Shown: positions 1 to 7,981 of the stretch, piece after piece
How the letters are laid out: each line of letters starts with the position of its first letter
How positions within the stretch are numbered: the first letter of the stretch is position 1
Assembly: GCA_025059945.1 (NCBI GenBank)
Contig: JANXDC010000004.1
Span: 1 to 64,000 of the forward strand
Source of the DNA: Bacteroidota bacterium
GTDB lineage: Bacteria; Bacteroidota; Rhodothermia; JANXDC01
DNA: 64,000 nucleotides
Direction of reading: 5' to 3'
The notes under the pieces: model-generated
Database searches by the model: none
The model's input: only the letters and a program-made list of their open reading frames with translations
Told to the model about the DNA's origin: nothing
Made by a program: the position numbers and the translations under genes

Positions 1-1177
1 TGATGACGTAGAACGTCTCAGTGATAAACTTCTTCTTCTCCCAGAGCATTTTCTGAAAGTTTTCAATTTGCGCTAAGAATTCAATGATCTTGAGTCCCAC
101 ACGCTTGATGAGGCGCATGAGCTGAAACCAGCCTTCGGCTAAGCGTTCACCTGTAACTTCTATCTCGTCCAGGTTGAGCACCTCGTTCTTGAGGTAGAAG
201 TCCAGTTCGCGGGAGAGAAAGCCCTTGAGGTCCTTGTGGATGAAAAAATCACTAGTATTACGACGGGTGTATTGACGTAGGTGGTGTTCAAACCATGAAA
301 CGGATCCCCCTTTTTCTGTTTTGTACCGCTCGACTGTAAGGGCAGTCAGTGCTTCCGTAGCTTTGATATACTTGGGAATCTCCGCTACCGCCTGTGCAAT
401 GATAGCTTCCTGCTGCTTCTTTTCTCCATAACATTTAGTTTCGTCCTCGGTAAGAGGACGAAAATGAAAAGGAATAGTGAGGGTGCAGGTTTCCCCGTCC
501 CAAGCAATACCGTCCAGCATGGGCAAGAAAAAGCGCTTTTCGCCTTTGATGTTATTCTGCTCCACATCAGCTTTCTGAAGCTTGAAGTGGACGGTCACGC
601 CGTTGGGCGCTTTCCAGGAGTAGTCGGTGAAGTATTCGCCGGTCTTGATGTAGTACTGGTCGTGGTTAGCCCAGTACAGATACACTTCCTCGCCGTTGTA
701 AGGGATGGCGTAGCGTTCTTTCTTAGAGTAGCGGCGCTTAGAGATAAAGTCGCCATCCTGCCAGTAGCGGCTAAAGAAAGTGTAGAGGTGATTGTAGACG
801 GCGGTTTCCAGCGATTCGGTTGAGCGTGCGCCCTGCGCTTTAGCCAACGCTTCGAGATACTCCCTCCCTGCTTTCGTGTCTCGGTATTTTTCGTTTAGGT
901 TGCCATCAGCATTCAGTGCGTCTTCGCCCAATGCATTGAGCACCTTTTGGCGTGCTTCCTCCAGCGCTTTCTGCGCCTGCCCCTGCTGCCCCAGAGCGTC
1001 GCGTTGGAGTTCCTCGGCGATAGTTTTAGGCAGGTCTTCGGTAATAAAGCGTTCAATGACCGCGCGCTTGTAGTTCATGATACGGTAGATGCCGAAGTCT
1101 AAGTCCGCGCAGTCAAACTCAAACAGCTCGCGGAGAAGGTCTAGAAACTTGTCTCGAATTTCTTCTTGCATGATCAT
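1..1177 (-). CDS. Type III-like (Mod family) site-specific DNA methyltransferase, N-terminal part, cut by window edge
   Basis: The frame is open from ATG 1177 to the left edge, giving about 392 residues with no stop. Residues 26-38 read LDFGIYRIMNYKR. I recognise this as the N-terminal signature of large adenine-specific methyltransferases of the type III/Mod kind, which usually run to about 900-1000 residues. An N-terminal region of several hundred residues precedes the DPPY and SAM motifs in that family, so the catalytic motifs should lie beyond the edge and are not seen here. The region is rich in charged and aromatic residues, with no signal peptide. Base composition is clearly lower in GC than the rest of the window, which suggests transfer. 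The ATG at 1177 overlaps the TGA of a 45-codon ORF (ATGA). A second ATG at 1171 is in frame, with GAGG about 8 bases upstream, so 1171 is also possible. I am fairly sure of the family and not of the specificity. Confidence 0.7.
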   Translation of the reverse strand, partial: MIMQEEIRDKFLDLLRELFEFDCADLDFGIYRIMNYKRAVIERFITEDLPKTIAEELQRDALGQQGQAQKALEEARQKVLNALGEDALNADGNLNEKYRDTKAGREYLEALAKAQGARSTESLETAVYNHLYTFFSRYWQDGDFISKRRYSKKERYAIPYNGEEVYLYWANHDQYYIKTGEYFTDYSWKAPNGVTVHFKLQKADVEQNNIKGEKRFFLPMLDGIAWDGETCTLTIPFHFRPLTEDETKCYGEKKQQEAIIAQAVAEIPKYIKATEALTALTVERYKTEKGGSVSWFEHHLRQYTRRNTSDFFIHKDLKGFLSRELDFYLKNEVLNLDEIEVTGERLAEGWFQLMRLIKRVGLKIIEFLAQIENFQKMLWEKKKFITETFYVI

Positions 1178-1311
1178 GCCCTCGACTGGATTCGTGGGGA
1201 TCGATCGCCACGGCGCGCCGCTCTAAAGTGGCCGACTTTCTTAGCTATGCCCATGAAGTCCACGATCTTTTCCTCGGGGTCGATCGCTTTTGCCCCTTTT
1301 CTTCGCGGCAT
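1174..1311 (-). CDS. Possible 45-residue ORF coupled to the methyltransferase gene
   Basis: The ORF begins at ATG 1311 (MPRRKGAKAIDPEEK...) and ends at TGA 1176-1174, giving an ATGA overlap with the methyltransferase start at 1177. It is basic, with no signal peptide, membrane segment or domain I recognise. An in-frame stop lies 18 bases before the ATG, so it is not a visible tail of a longer frame. The ribosome site is weak (a purine run GAGAAAAA). The overlap is the main argument that it is translated, perhaps as a leader ORF. It may equally be chance. Confidence 0.3.
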   Translation of the reverse strand: MPRRKGAKAIDPEEKIVDFMGIAKKVGHFRAARRGDRSPRIQSRA

Positions 1312-1684
1312 GGTTGTTTTTCTCGATTCTCAAATGGCGCCGTTGGCCCTCAGGAAGGGCAGCGATCCTGCGAGAGCATGCTCGCTGCTCTGTCGCATCC
1401 GTATTTGGCACGCTGCCGAGGACAAAGGCAGTGGGCTTCTTGGGCAAGAAGACGGGCTTGCGGATGCACCGCAAGATCGAGCTCCTATGAGATGGCGCGC
1501 CTTTAGTCCGCTCATGCCGCAGATCATCTGCGCCTTGCCCTCCGGGCCCTCCTGGATCGGCTACGGGTTATTTTAGCGTCCCGCTTTTCGGAAATCAAGC
1601 GGAAGCCCTAAAGGCTTGCATCTGTTGGGAGCGGGCGCGTAAATCTTTTTGGGGTCTTCGGAACCAAAACGGTCGGAAACCGAC
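1312..1684. other. Intergenic stretch without a recognisable gene
   Basis: This interval separates the leftward methyltransferase unit from the rightward FadL-like gene, so it should hold divergent promoters. Several short overlapping frames exist on both strands, but none has a coherent protein signature. The composition is mixed, grading from the poorer-GC left side to the GC-rich right side. I see no tRNA, no repeat array and no convincing promoter match. Confidence 0.4.
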
Positions 1685-2917
1685 GTGGGCAGGCGATCGC
1701 TAGCGCTTCTGCTTCTTTTCCATCTAGCCTACGAGGTCCGCGGGGGCGGCTACTCCCTCTACGAACAAAGCGCTCGAGCGGGCGGCCTTGCGGGGGCCTA
1801 CACGGCCCACGGCCGTCACGTGTCGACGCTCTACTACAACCCGGCCGGACTGGCTCGGCTTATAGGGTGGCAGTTTTATGCGGGCACAAGCGCCCTCTTT
1901 AGCCAAGGTCGATTCCGGGGCCCGCTTCCGTATGCGCTCGCCGTATATCGGACGACAAGCCCGGCTTTAGCGTGGCCTACCGTGTTTGCCGCCTACGGAA
2001 GGGGAATCGTCTTCGGAGCCGGCCTCCATAGTCCGTACGGCTTTGCGATCCGCTGGCCCCGGGATTGGCCCGGCCGCGGCATCGCCACAGACGGAGCGCT
2101 GCGGACCCTGTTTGCCCAGCTTGCTGCGGCCTATAGCCTGCCGGATCTTCCCGTGGGGCGTCTTTCCCTGGGCGCAGGGCTCATGTACGGCCTTGCGGCC
2201 CAGTTCCGGCTCGAGCGCGCCGTAGTGGACCTCCTGCCTGAGGGCGCGCTCCAAATCCAGGCGGATCTGGACGGGCCTGTTTGGGGCTGGAGCGCCGGGC
2301 TGCTCTATGAGCCGAGCCCCACGCTAGGGGTGGGCCTAGCCTACCGAAGCCGCATGTCGGCGGAGCTAGCCGGCCCCGTAAGCACGCAGAACCTTCCCGG
2401 CTCGGCCTTTCCGGCGGACAACCGAGCGCGCCTGCGCTGGCGCTTTCCCGACAGTTGGTCCTTGGGCCTGAGGCTAAGCCCCCGGAAGGGCCTTACGCTG
2501 CTAGCCGACTACGTCTGGTGGGGCTGGTCGTATTTCGATACGCTGCGGGTGGACTTTAGCAAAGAGGGCGCGCTTCTGAGGGATTGGGCGCTTGCGCGAC
2601 TGTATCGGAATAGCTACCAGGTTCGCGCCGGCCTTGAGTACGAGGGCCCGCTGCCTCGGCTTACGCTGCGTCTGGGGCTGGCCTTCGACAAAAACCCCGT
2701 TCCGGACGAGACCTTGGATCCGACGCTACCGGATGCGGACCGATGGATCTTCGCCGGCGGGCTGAGTTACGCCCTCAGCAAGCAGCTGAGCCTAGAGACC
2801 TCTTACCGGTTTGCGCGCTTTCGGGAGCGGCGCAATAGCGCGGCCCAAAACGGCTTTTGGGGCATCTACAACGCGCGAGGCGATCTGCTGAGCTTCGGCC
2901 TTAGCCTATCGCTATAG
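1685..2917 (+). CDS. OmpP1/FadL/TodX-family outer-membrane transport protein
   Basis: The protein has 410 residues from GTG 1685. A TTG at 1649 is in frame, but the GTG puts a signal peptide (MGRRSLALLLLFHLAYEVRGG) right at the start. The mature N-terminus has the family hallmark: YSLYEQSARAGGLAGAYTA followed by STLYYNPAGLARL, the region that forms the plug in FadL barrels. The rest alternates aromatic and glycine-rich amphipathic strands and ends in a typical barrel strand (LLSFGLSLSL). The length fits FadL relatives (about 400-450). It probably carries long-chain fatty acids or other hydrophobic compounds across the outer membrane; the substrate is not deducible. The SGNH-hydrolase lipoprotein starts 14 bases downstream, so they are likely one operon. 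FadL plus secreted hydrolase suggests uptake after ester hydrolysis, which is inference. Confidence 0.85.
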   Translation: MGRRSLALLLLFHLAYEVRGGGYSLYEQSARAGGLAGAYTAHGRHVSTLYYNPAGLARLIGWQFYAGTSALFSQGRFRGPLPYALAVYRTTSPALAWPTVFAAYGRGIVFGAGLHSPYGFAIRWPRDWPGRGIATDGALRTLFAQLAAAYSLPDLPVGRLSLGAGLMYGLAAQFRLERAVVDLLPEGALQIQADLDGPVWGWSAGLLYEPSPTLGVGLAYRSRMSAELAGPVSTQNLPGSAFPADNRARLRWRFPDSWSLGLRLSPRKGLTLLADYVWWGWSYFDTLRVDFSKEGALLRDWALARLYRNSYQVRAGLEYEGPLPRLTLRLGLAFDKNPVPDETLDPTLPDADRWIFAGGLSYALSKQLSLETSYRFARFRERRNSAAQNGFWGIYNARGDLLSFGLSLSL

Positions 2918-2931
2918 GGAGGAGCGGAGCC

Positions 2932-4215
2932 ATGCGCGCATATGGGCGGCTTTTGGGGTTTTGGGCGCTACTGGCCTCGGGCTGCATGGAGTTTCACGAG
3001 GCCGAACTGGAGCCCGTGCCGTCGGGCTCGGCGCGCTTCGACAAGTACGTGGCCGTGGGCAATAGCCTCACGGCCGGCGTGCAGCATGGAGCCCTCTATG
3101 AGGAGGCGCAGCGTTACTCGTATGCGGCCCTGCTCGCGCGCCAGATGCGCGTGCGGGAATTCGAGATGCCTCTTGTTTCCAGTCCCGGCTTGGGCAACCG
3201 CCTCGAAGTCAGCCGCTTCGACCCCATCACGCTCACCGTAAACGCCTCCCAAGGCCAACCCAAGAACGCCGGGCTAGCCCGGCCCTACGACAACCTGGGT
3301 ATCCCGGGCGCCGTGCTGGCCGATTACCTGAACGCCGACGGCGGCATCTCGAGCCGATCGCAGCAGAACCCGTATTATGCGCTCGTGCTGCGCGGGGCTA
3401 GCTCGATGCACGCGCTCGTAAGCCAGCTGCGCCCCACGCTGCTTACGTTTTGGCTCGGCAATAACGACGTGCTGGGCTACGTCACGAGCGGCGGGCTGCG
3501 CCCGTTTGTGCCCGCGGCCGCCTTCGACGCCCTGTACCGCCAGACCGCGGCCGCCCTCAAACAGACGGGCGCTAGCGTCGTCGTGGCCAACATCCCGAGC
3601 GTGACCGCGATCCCCTTTGTGACGTACCTGAACCTGAGCCTGGAGCAGGCGGGCCAGCTTGTGCGCGACGGGACAAGCTACCGGCTGCGCACCCCGCAAG
3701 GGAACCTACCCCTCTTCATCCAGACCGCTCAGGGCGTTCGGCCCATGACCACGGGGGATTACCTGCTGCTTTCGGCTCAAGCCTACCTGGCGGGCCTGGA
3801 TCTGGCGCGCGGGGATGCCGTCACCCCCCAGCGGCCCATCCCGACGCAATTTGTGCTGGATGCGGCGGAGCTTCAGACGGCCGCCGGGCTCGTGGCGGCC
3901 TACAACCAGACCATCGCGCGCGAGGCGCGGGCCAACGGCTTTGTGCTCGTGGACGTCTTCTCGGAGTTTGAGCGCATCGTGCAGCAATTTTCCTCAAGCG
4001 GCGGCAGGGCCGGGATCACGGAGGACGGTATCTTGTTGCGCCCCATACCCGGGGAGCTGTTTAGCTTTGACGGGGTGCATCCGTCGAACCTGGGCCATGG
4101 GCTGCTTGCCAACCGCTTTATTGCGGCCATCAACGCGGCCTTTGGCGCCCAGATCCCCCGAGTGCACCTGCAGACCATTCCGCGGGGCATCCCCGTAGCC
4201 ATCGGGGCTAGGTAA
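2932..4215 (+). CDS. SGNH/GDSL-hydrolase lipoprotein
   Basis: The protein has 427 residues. A lipoprotein signal ends in LLASGC (lipidated Cys18). SGNH family blocks follow: block I GNSLTAG at 43-49 with nucleophile Ser45, an oxyanion Gly region around GIPGAV, block III GNNDVLGY with the conserved Asn, and block V DGVHPSNLG near residue 380 (Asp380 and His383 complete the triad). The enzyme should hydrolyse esters of lipids or acylated sugars at the cell surface. The C-terminal tail after the triad is about 40 residues. GGAGCGGAGCC before the ATG is a good ribosome site. It follows the FadL-like gene and precedes a strong hairpin. The exact substrate cannot be read from sequence. Confidence 0.85.
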   Translation: MRAYGRLLGFWALLASGCMEFHEAELEPVPSGSARFDKYVAVGNSLTAGVQHGALYEEAQRYSYAALLARQMRVREFEMPLVSSPGLGNRLEVSRFDPITLTVNASQGQPKNAGLARPYDNLGIPGAVLADYLNADGGISSRSQQNPYYALVLRGASSMHALVSQLRPTLLTFWLGNNDVLGYVTSGGLRPFVPAAAFDALYRQTAAALKQTGASVVVANIPSVTAIPFVTYLNLSLEQAGQLVRDGTSYRLRTPQGNLPLFIQTAQGVRPMTTGDYLLLSAQAYLAGLDLARGDAVTPQRPIPTQFVLDAAELQTAAGLVAAYNQTIAREARANGFVLVDVFSEFERIVQQFSSSGGRAGITEDGILLRPIPGELFSFDGVHPSNLGHGLLANRFIAAINAAFGAQIPRVHLQTIPRGIPVAIGAR

Positions 4216-4258
4216 TACATCGTGGAGGTGCGACACACGCTCCAGCCCCGTCGTCTTG

Positions 4259-4291
4259 AGGGCTTGGTGGTCTGATGGACCACCGGGCCCT
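4259..4291 (+). terminator. Strong hairpin after the FadL/SGNH operon
   Basis: AGGGC-TT-GGTGGTC pairs with GACCACC-GG-GCCCT around a five-base loop TGATG. The two TT/GG steps form wobble pairs, giving a continuous 14-pair stem. No T-run follows, so it is not a textbook intrinsic terminator. Its place, 43 bases after a stop codon and ahead of dxr, suggests termination or transcript protection. Confidence 0.45.
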
Positions 4292-4403
4292 CGGGCCGCG
4301 GGGCCGCTGGGGGGATGCGCCGGCATCAGCCCCTCCCCGGCCCGGCGTGCGGGAACTCTCCGGTTTTGCCGGTGGTTGACGGGTCAGTCCCAGGGAATTG
4401 CGC

Positions 4404-5576
4404 ATGAGGCGGGAACTCGTCTTGCTCGGCTCCACGGGCTCCATCGGCACGCAAGCCCTGGAGGTGATCGCCTTGTTTCCGGATCGGTTTCGGGTGCGGG
4501 CTCTAGTGGCCCATAGCCAAGTGGAGCGCCTGGCCGAGCAGGCGCGTCGGTTTTTGCCCGATCAGGTAATCTTGCTCAATCCCGCCGGCCAGGAGGCGCT
4601 CCGAGAGGCCCTGCGCGGTTTGCCGATCCGCGTGACCGCGGGCATGGAGGCCGCTGAGGAGGCCGCTGCGGATCCGGCTGCCGATGTGGTGATCAGCGCC
4701 CTGGTCGGATTTGCCGGCCTGCGGCCCACGCTAGCTGCGCTGCGCTCAGGCAAGCGGGTGGCGCTGGCCAACAAGGAGTCCCTCGTCGTAGCCGGACATC
4801 TGATCAAGCACCTACAACAGCGCACGGGCGCTTCGCTCATACCCATCGACAGCGAGCACAGCGCCATCCTGCAGTGTCTAGCCGGCGAACGGCCTGAGTC
4901 CGTTGAGAAGCTCATTCTTACGGCCTCAGGCGGACCGTTTCGCACGTATTCTGCGGCGCAGCTGGAGCGCGTCACCCCAGAGCAGGCCCTGCGGCATCCG
5001 AATTGGGCCATGGGCGCTAAGATCACGATCGACTCGGCCACACTCATGAACAAGGGCCTGGAGGTGATCGAGGCGTATTGGCTTTTCGGTCTGCCGGCGG
5101 AGCGCATCCAAGTGCTCGTACATCCGCAGTCCATCGTGCACTCCATGATCCAGTTTGTCGACGGCTCCGTCAAGGCCCAGCTGGGCCAGCCGGATATGCG
5201 CCTGCCCATTCAGTACGCGCTCACGTATCCAGATCGGTTGCCGACTTTGTATCCGCGGCTGGACTGGAGCCAGATTCAGCAGCTGGACTTTGAGCCCCCG
5301 GATCTGGTGCGTTTTCCGGCCCTCGGGCTCGCCTACGCGGCGCTCAGGCGGGGCGGCAGCGCTCCGGCCGTGTTGAACGCGGCCAACGAGGTGGCCGTGA
5401 ACTTATTTTTGTCGGGCCGTATCGGCTTTACCCGGATAGCCGCTCTTGTGGAGGCCGCCTTGGAGGCCCTGCCGTGGGAAGCGGATCCGGACCTACAGGC
5501 GCTTGAGGAGATCGACCGGGAAACTCGCCAGTGGACTTTGGGCGCGGCGGGCGTTTCGGTTCCCGTGGAATCATAA
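4404..5576 (+). CDS. dxr: 1-deoxy-D-xylulose 5-phosphate reductoisomerase
   Basis: This is the cytoplasmic enzyme of the MEP isoprenoid pathway; it rearranges and reduces DXP to 2-C-methyl-D-erythritol 4-phosphate with NADPH and a divalent metal. The 390 residues match the family length. GSTGSIG at 9-15 is the NADPH-binding turn. ANKESLV, PIDSEHSAI (metal-binding Asp and Glu) and the PNWAMGAKITIDSATLMNKGLE block are all diagnostic. The start at ATG 4404 is preferred to an in-frame TTG at 4398 because AGGGA lies 7 bases before it. rseP starts 21 bases downstream, the common dxr-rseP pairing in bacteria. Its presence shows that isoprenoids, including quinone side chains, come from the MEP route. 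Confidence 0.96.
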   Translation: MRRELVLLGSTGSIGTQALEVIALFPDRFRVRALVAHSQVERLAEQARRFLPDQVILLNPAGQEALREALRGLPIRVTAGMEAAEEAAADPAADVVISALVGFAGLRPTLAALRSGKRVALANKESLVVAGHLIKHLQQRTGASLIPIDSEHSAILQCLAGERPESVEKLILTASGGPFRTYSAAQLERVTPEQALRHPNWAMGAKITIDSATLMNKGLEVIEAYWLFGLPAERIQVLVHPQSIVHSMIQFVDGSVKAQLGQPDMRLPIQYALTYPDRLPTLYPRLDWSQIQQLDFEPPDLVRFPALGLAYAALRRGGSAPAVLNAANEVAVNLFLSGRIGFTRIAALVEAALEALPWEADPDLQALEEIDRETRQWTLGAAGVSVPVES

Positions 5577-5597
5577 TCGCTTCAGGAGAGGGCTGTC

Positions 5598-6926
5598 TTG
5601 AGTTACGTCCTGTATCTGTTGTTGGCCATTTTCATCCTCGTGCTCGTGCATGAGCTGGGGCACTTCCTGACCGCAAAGCTTTTTCGGATGCGCGTGGAGC
5701 GCTTTTCGATCGGCTTTCCCCCTCGGCTCTTCGGGGTCAAGATCGGGGAGACGGACTACTGCATATCGGCCCTCCCCTTTGGGGGCTACGTCAAGATCGC
5801 GGGCATGATCGACGAAAGCCTGGACGCGAGCACGGCGGGCCGCCCTCCGGAGCCGTGGGAGTTTCGGGCCAAGCCCCTCTGGCAGCGCTTCGTCGTGATC
5901 GTGGCCGGGGTGAGCTTCAACGTGCTGTTGGCTTGGGCGATCTTCTCCGCCTTCAAATACTACATGGGGGAGCGCTATATCCCGGCCCAGAACGTAAGGG
6001 CCATCTACGTGGCCCCCGGTTCGATCGCCCATGAGATGGGCCTGCGCACAGGCGATAGGCTCATCGCCGTAAACGGCCGGCCCCTGGAGCGGGCGCTGCT
6101 AGATAACCAGCTTATCGAGATGCTGACGCGCAGCCGGGTGACCTTTACGGTTGTGCGCGCCGAGCGCGATACGCTCATCTTCGAGGCCCCGCCGCAGTTT
6201 TTGTCGCGTCTTAGCCGAGAGCCTTTGGGCATCGACATCCTGCCTCCGCTTGTGGGGGGCCTTGAGCCCGGGGGGCCGGCGGCCCGGGCGGGGCTTCAGG
6301 TCGGGGACCGCATCACGGAGGTGGCCGGAAGGCCGGTGCGCTTCTTCGCCGAGCTGCGGGAGCTTGTCTCCGCGCACCGCGGAAAGCCGATCCTGCTGCG
6401 CTGGGAGCGCCAAGGCCGCTTCTATGAGGCCGTCCTAACTCCGCGCGAGCAAGACGGCCGCATCGGCATCGCCGGGCCCACGAGCGCCCAGCTTGAGCGC
6501 TACTTCGGGGTGGTCTCCGTGCGCTACGACCTGGGGGGTGCTATCTGGGCCGGCGCTCAGCAGACGGTGGCTTCTCTGCGGGGCATCATACAGGGCTTTG
6601 GGCGCATCCTCACGGGGCAAGAGTCCCTGCGCGAGTCCATCGGAGGGCCGATCCAGATCGCGCGCATAACCCGCGATGCGGCCGTGCAGGGCGGGGCCAC
6701 GGGCTTTTGGTACATCGTGGCCCTGCTGAGCCTGACGTTGGCCTTCATCAACATCCTGCCCATTCCGGCCCTGGACGGCGGGCATGTGGTGTTTTTGCTC
6801 TACGAGGCCATCGCGCGCCGGGAGCCTTCGGTGCGGGTTCGGCTCGTAACACAACAGATCGGCATGGCCCTATTGCTGGGCCTGATGATCTTTGTCGTCT
6901 TCAACGACCTGTCCAAGCTCTTTTAA
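5598..6926 (+). CDS. rseP: RIP zinc metalloprotease RseP (site-2 protease)
   Basis: An inner-membrane zinc protease that cuts transmembrane anti-sigma factors and leftover signal peptides within the bilayer. The 442 residues carry HELGH at 18-22 in the first membrane helix (two His ligands and catalytic Glu), a GGYVKIAGM segment, a membrane helix near 100, two PDZ domains (roughly 120-200 and 205-290, with LEPGGPAARAGLQVGDRI in the second), and NILPIPALDGGHVVF near the C-terminus, which supplies the Asp ligand. The start is TTG 5598 with AGGAGAGGG upstream. It follows dxr by 21 bases. Its last four bases overlap the 3' end of the convergent GntR-family gene. The two PDZ domains are as in E. 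coli RseP. Confidence 0.95.
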   Translation: MSYVLYLLLAIFILVLVHELGHFLTAKLFRMRVERFSIGFPPRLFGVKIGETDYCISALPFGGYVKIAGMIDESLDASTAGRPPEPWEFRAKPLWQRFVVIVAGVSFNVLLAWAIFSAFKYYMGERYIPAQNVRAIYVAPGSIAHEMGLRTGDRLIAVNGRPLERALLDNQLIEMLTRSRVTFTVVRAERDTLIFEAPPQFLSRLSREPLGIDILPPLVGGLEPGGPAARAGLQVGDRITEVAGRPVRFFAELRELVSAHRGKPILLRWERQGRFYEAVLTPREQDGRIGIAGPTSAQLERYFGVVSVRYDLGGAIWAGAQQTVASLRGIIQGFGRILTGQESLRESIGGPIQIARITRDAAVQGGATGFWYIVALLSLTLAFINILPIPALDGGHVVFLLYEAIARREPSVRVRLVTQQIGMALLLGLMIFVVFNDLSKLF

Positions 6927-7813
6927 AGGCCGCCCAGAAGGGCCTGTAGCTCCCCCGGGCTCCAACCCAGGAGCTGCGGCCGAAGCAAAATCGCCGGGCG
7001 TCGGTCTAGATAAGGCCGCAGCGGGCGCAAGCAGGCGGGCGTGTACAGCACCAGATCGCAGCGCGCCAGCACCGGTGCCGGGTCTTCGTGATCGCGCAAC
7101 AGCCCTACGATAGCTCCTCTAAAGCCCGTCCAGGTGCGCAGCCAATCTGCGTAGCGGGCCAGCGTTTCGCGCTCCTGGGCCACCAGCCCTAACGTGGCCT
7201 GCGGCCCTAGCTCGGCGACCGCCTCCAGGACAGGGCGCGCAAAGCCTACTAGAAGGCCTGTGGCCCGCCCCACCCCTTGGGCGCGCAATAGATGCAGGTC
7301 TGCAAGAGCGCAGAAGACGCGCTCGGCATCCGGGTGCATCGAAAGCTCCTCCAGTCGCACGGGCAGGATCGGGTGCAGCGAGCCGGAGCTCAGCAGCAGC
7401 GCTTCCGCCCCCAGTTGGGCCTCCTCCTGGCCGGGTGCGGCGTAGAGCACTTTGGGTGTGGGCTCCTCAGGGGCCTCGTAGGTGAGCTGCTCCTCGAGCA
7501 GGTGCAGGATTTCGCGGGCGCTCAGGCCCAGGGGGATGAGCTGGCGCAGGGTCTGCTCCAGAACGGCCGCCCCGCGTTCTAGGCGTTCGGCTTTAGATAG
7601 CGTAGGCTGTTGTTGCAGCACTACGGCTCCGCGTCCGACCCGCAGCGCGATCCAGCCCTCTTGGGCCAATTCGCGATAAGCCTGGTGCACGATCCGGGGG
7701 CTTACCCCGAGCCGGCGCGCCAGATCCCGGATTGCCGGCAGGCGTTCTCCCGGCTTGTAGGCTCCTCGGGCGATCTCGTAGCGCAGTTCCTGGGCGAGGC
7801 GTTGGGCGTGCAT
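6923..7813 (-). CDS. GntR-family transcriptional regulator with unassigned C-terminal domain
   Basis: The protein has 296 residues from ATG 7813; an open frame extends upstream but adds nothing conserved. Residues 1-70 form a GntR winged helix-turn-helix: YEIARGAYKPGERLPAIRDLARRLGVSPRIVHQAYRELAQEGWIALRVGRGAVV. The remaining 220 residues are Leu/Ala/Glu-rich, with no class I aminotransferase motif and no FadR or UTRA signature that I can see, so the effector is unknown. The ATG abuts a perfect 12-base palindrome (7814-7825), a candidate auto-operator. The gene runs divergently from the ribosomal str operon and shares its control region, so an effect on rpsL transcription is conceivable but unproven. 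Its 3' end overlaps rseP by 4 bases. Confidence 0.8.
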   Translation of the reverse strand: MHAQRLAQELRYEIARGAYKPGERLPAIRDLARRLGVSPRIVHQAYRELAQEGWIALRVGRGAVVLQQQPTLSKAERLERGAAVLEQTLRQLIPLGLSAREILHLLEEQLTYEAPEEPTPKVLYAAPGQEEAQLGAEALLLSSGSLHPILPVRLEELSMHPDAERVFCALADLHLLRAQGVGRATGLLVGFARPVLEAVAELGPQATLGLVAQERETLARYADWLRTWTGFRGAIVGLLRDHEDPAPVLARCDLVLYTPACLRPLRPYLDRRPAILLRPQLLGWSPGELQALLGGL

Positions 7814-7825
7814 GCTACATGTAGC
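7814..7825. promoter_or_regulatory. Perfect palindrome abutting the GntR-family gene start
   Basis: GCTACATGTAGC is an exact 12-base palindrome placed directly before the ATG at 7813. A second short palindrome, TTGTACAA, lies at 7832-7839. GntR-family dimers bind such symmetric sites, so autoregulation by steric block is the simplest reading. No experiment or second copy in the window confirms it. Confidence 0.45.
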
Positions 7826-7866
7826 CTTGTTTTGTACAAGATAACAATACGAAACGTCCCGGACGG

Positions 7867-7895
7867 CCAAAATAGCGAAAAACGCGCTATTTTGG
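7867..7895. promoter_or_regulatory. Inverted repeat upstream of the rpsL promoter
   Basis: CCAAAATAGCG and CGCTATTTTGG are exact 11-base inverted arms around the 7-base spacer AAAAACG. The element lies between the GntR-family gene and the rpsL promoter candidate. Because it sits upstream of that promoter, it is more likely a protein-binding site, or an element in the gntR 5' region, than an rpsL attenuator. Confidence 0.45.
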
Positions 7896-7904
7896 GCCCA
7901 ACGC

Positions 7905-7935
7905 TTGCCTTTTGGGAGGCCCCATCGTAATTTTG
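7905..7935 (+). promoter_or_regulatory. Bacteroidota-type promoter for the rpsL operon
   Basis: TTG at 7905-7907 is followed by 20 bases and TAATTTTG at 7928-7935. This matches the known Bacteroidota consensus TTG-N17-23-TAnnTTTG exactly at all fixed positions. It lies 47 bases before the rpsL start, a plausible leader length. Confidence 0.55.
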
Positions 7936-7981
7936 GCGGCTCTTAAAAAAACGGGCCTGACAAACGTAAGGAAGCCGCGCC

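Noticed and set aside
464-1073. Plus-strand open frames of 119 and 65 codons
   Set aside because: They lie antisense to the methyltransferase frame, which carries a clear family signature across the same bases.
1166-1576. Overlapping plus- and minus-strand frames between the methyltransferase and FadL-like genes
   Set aside because: None has a domain, a convincing ribosome site or a coherent composition; several overlap each other in all frames.
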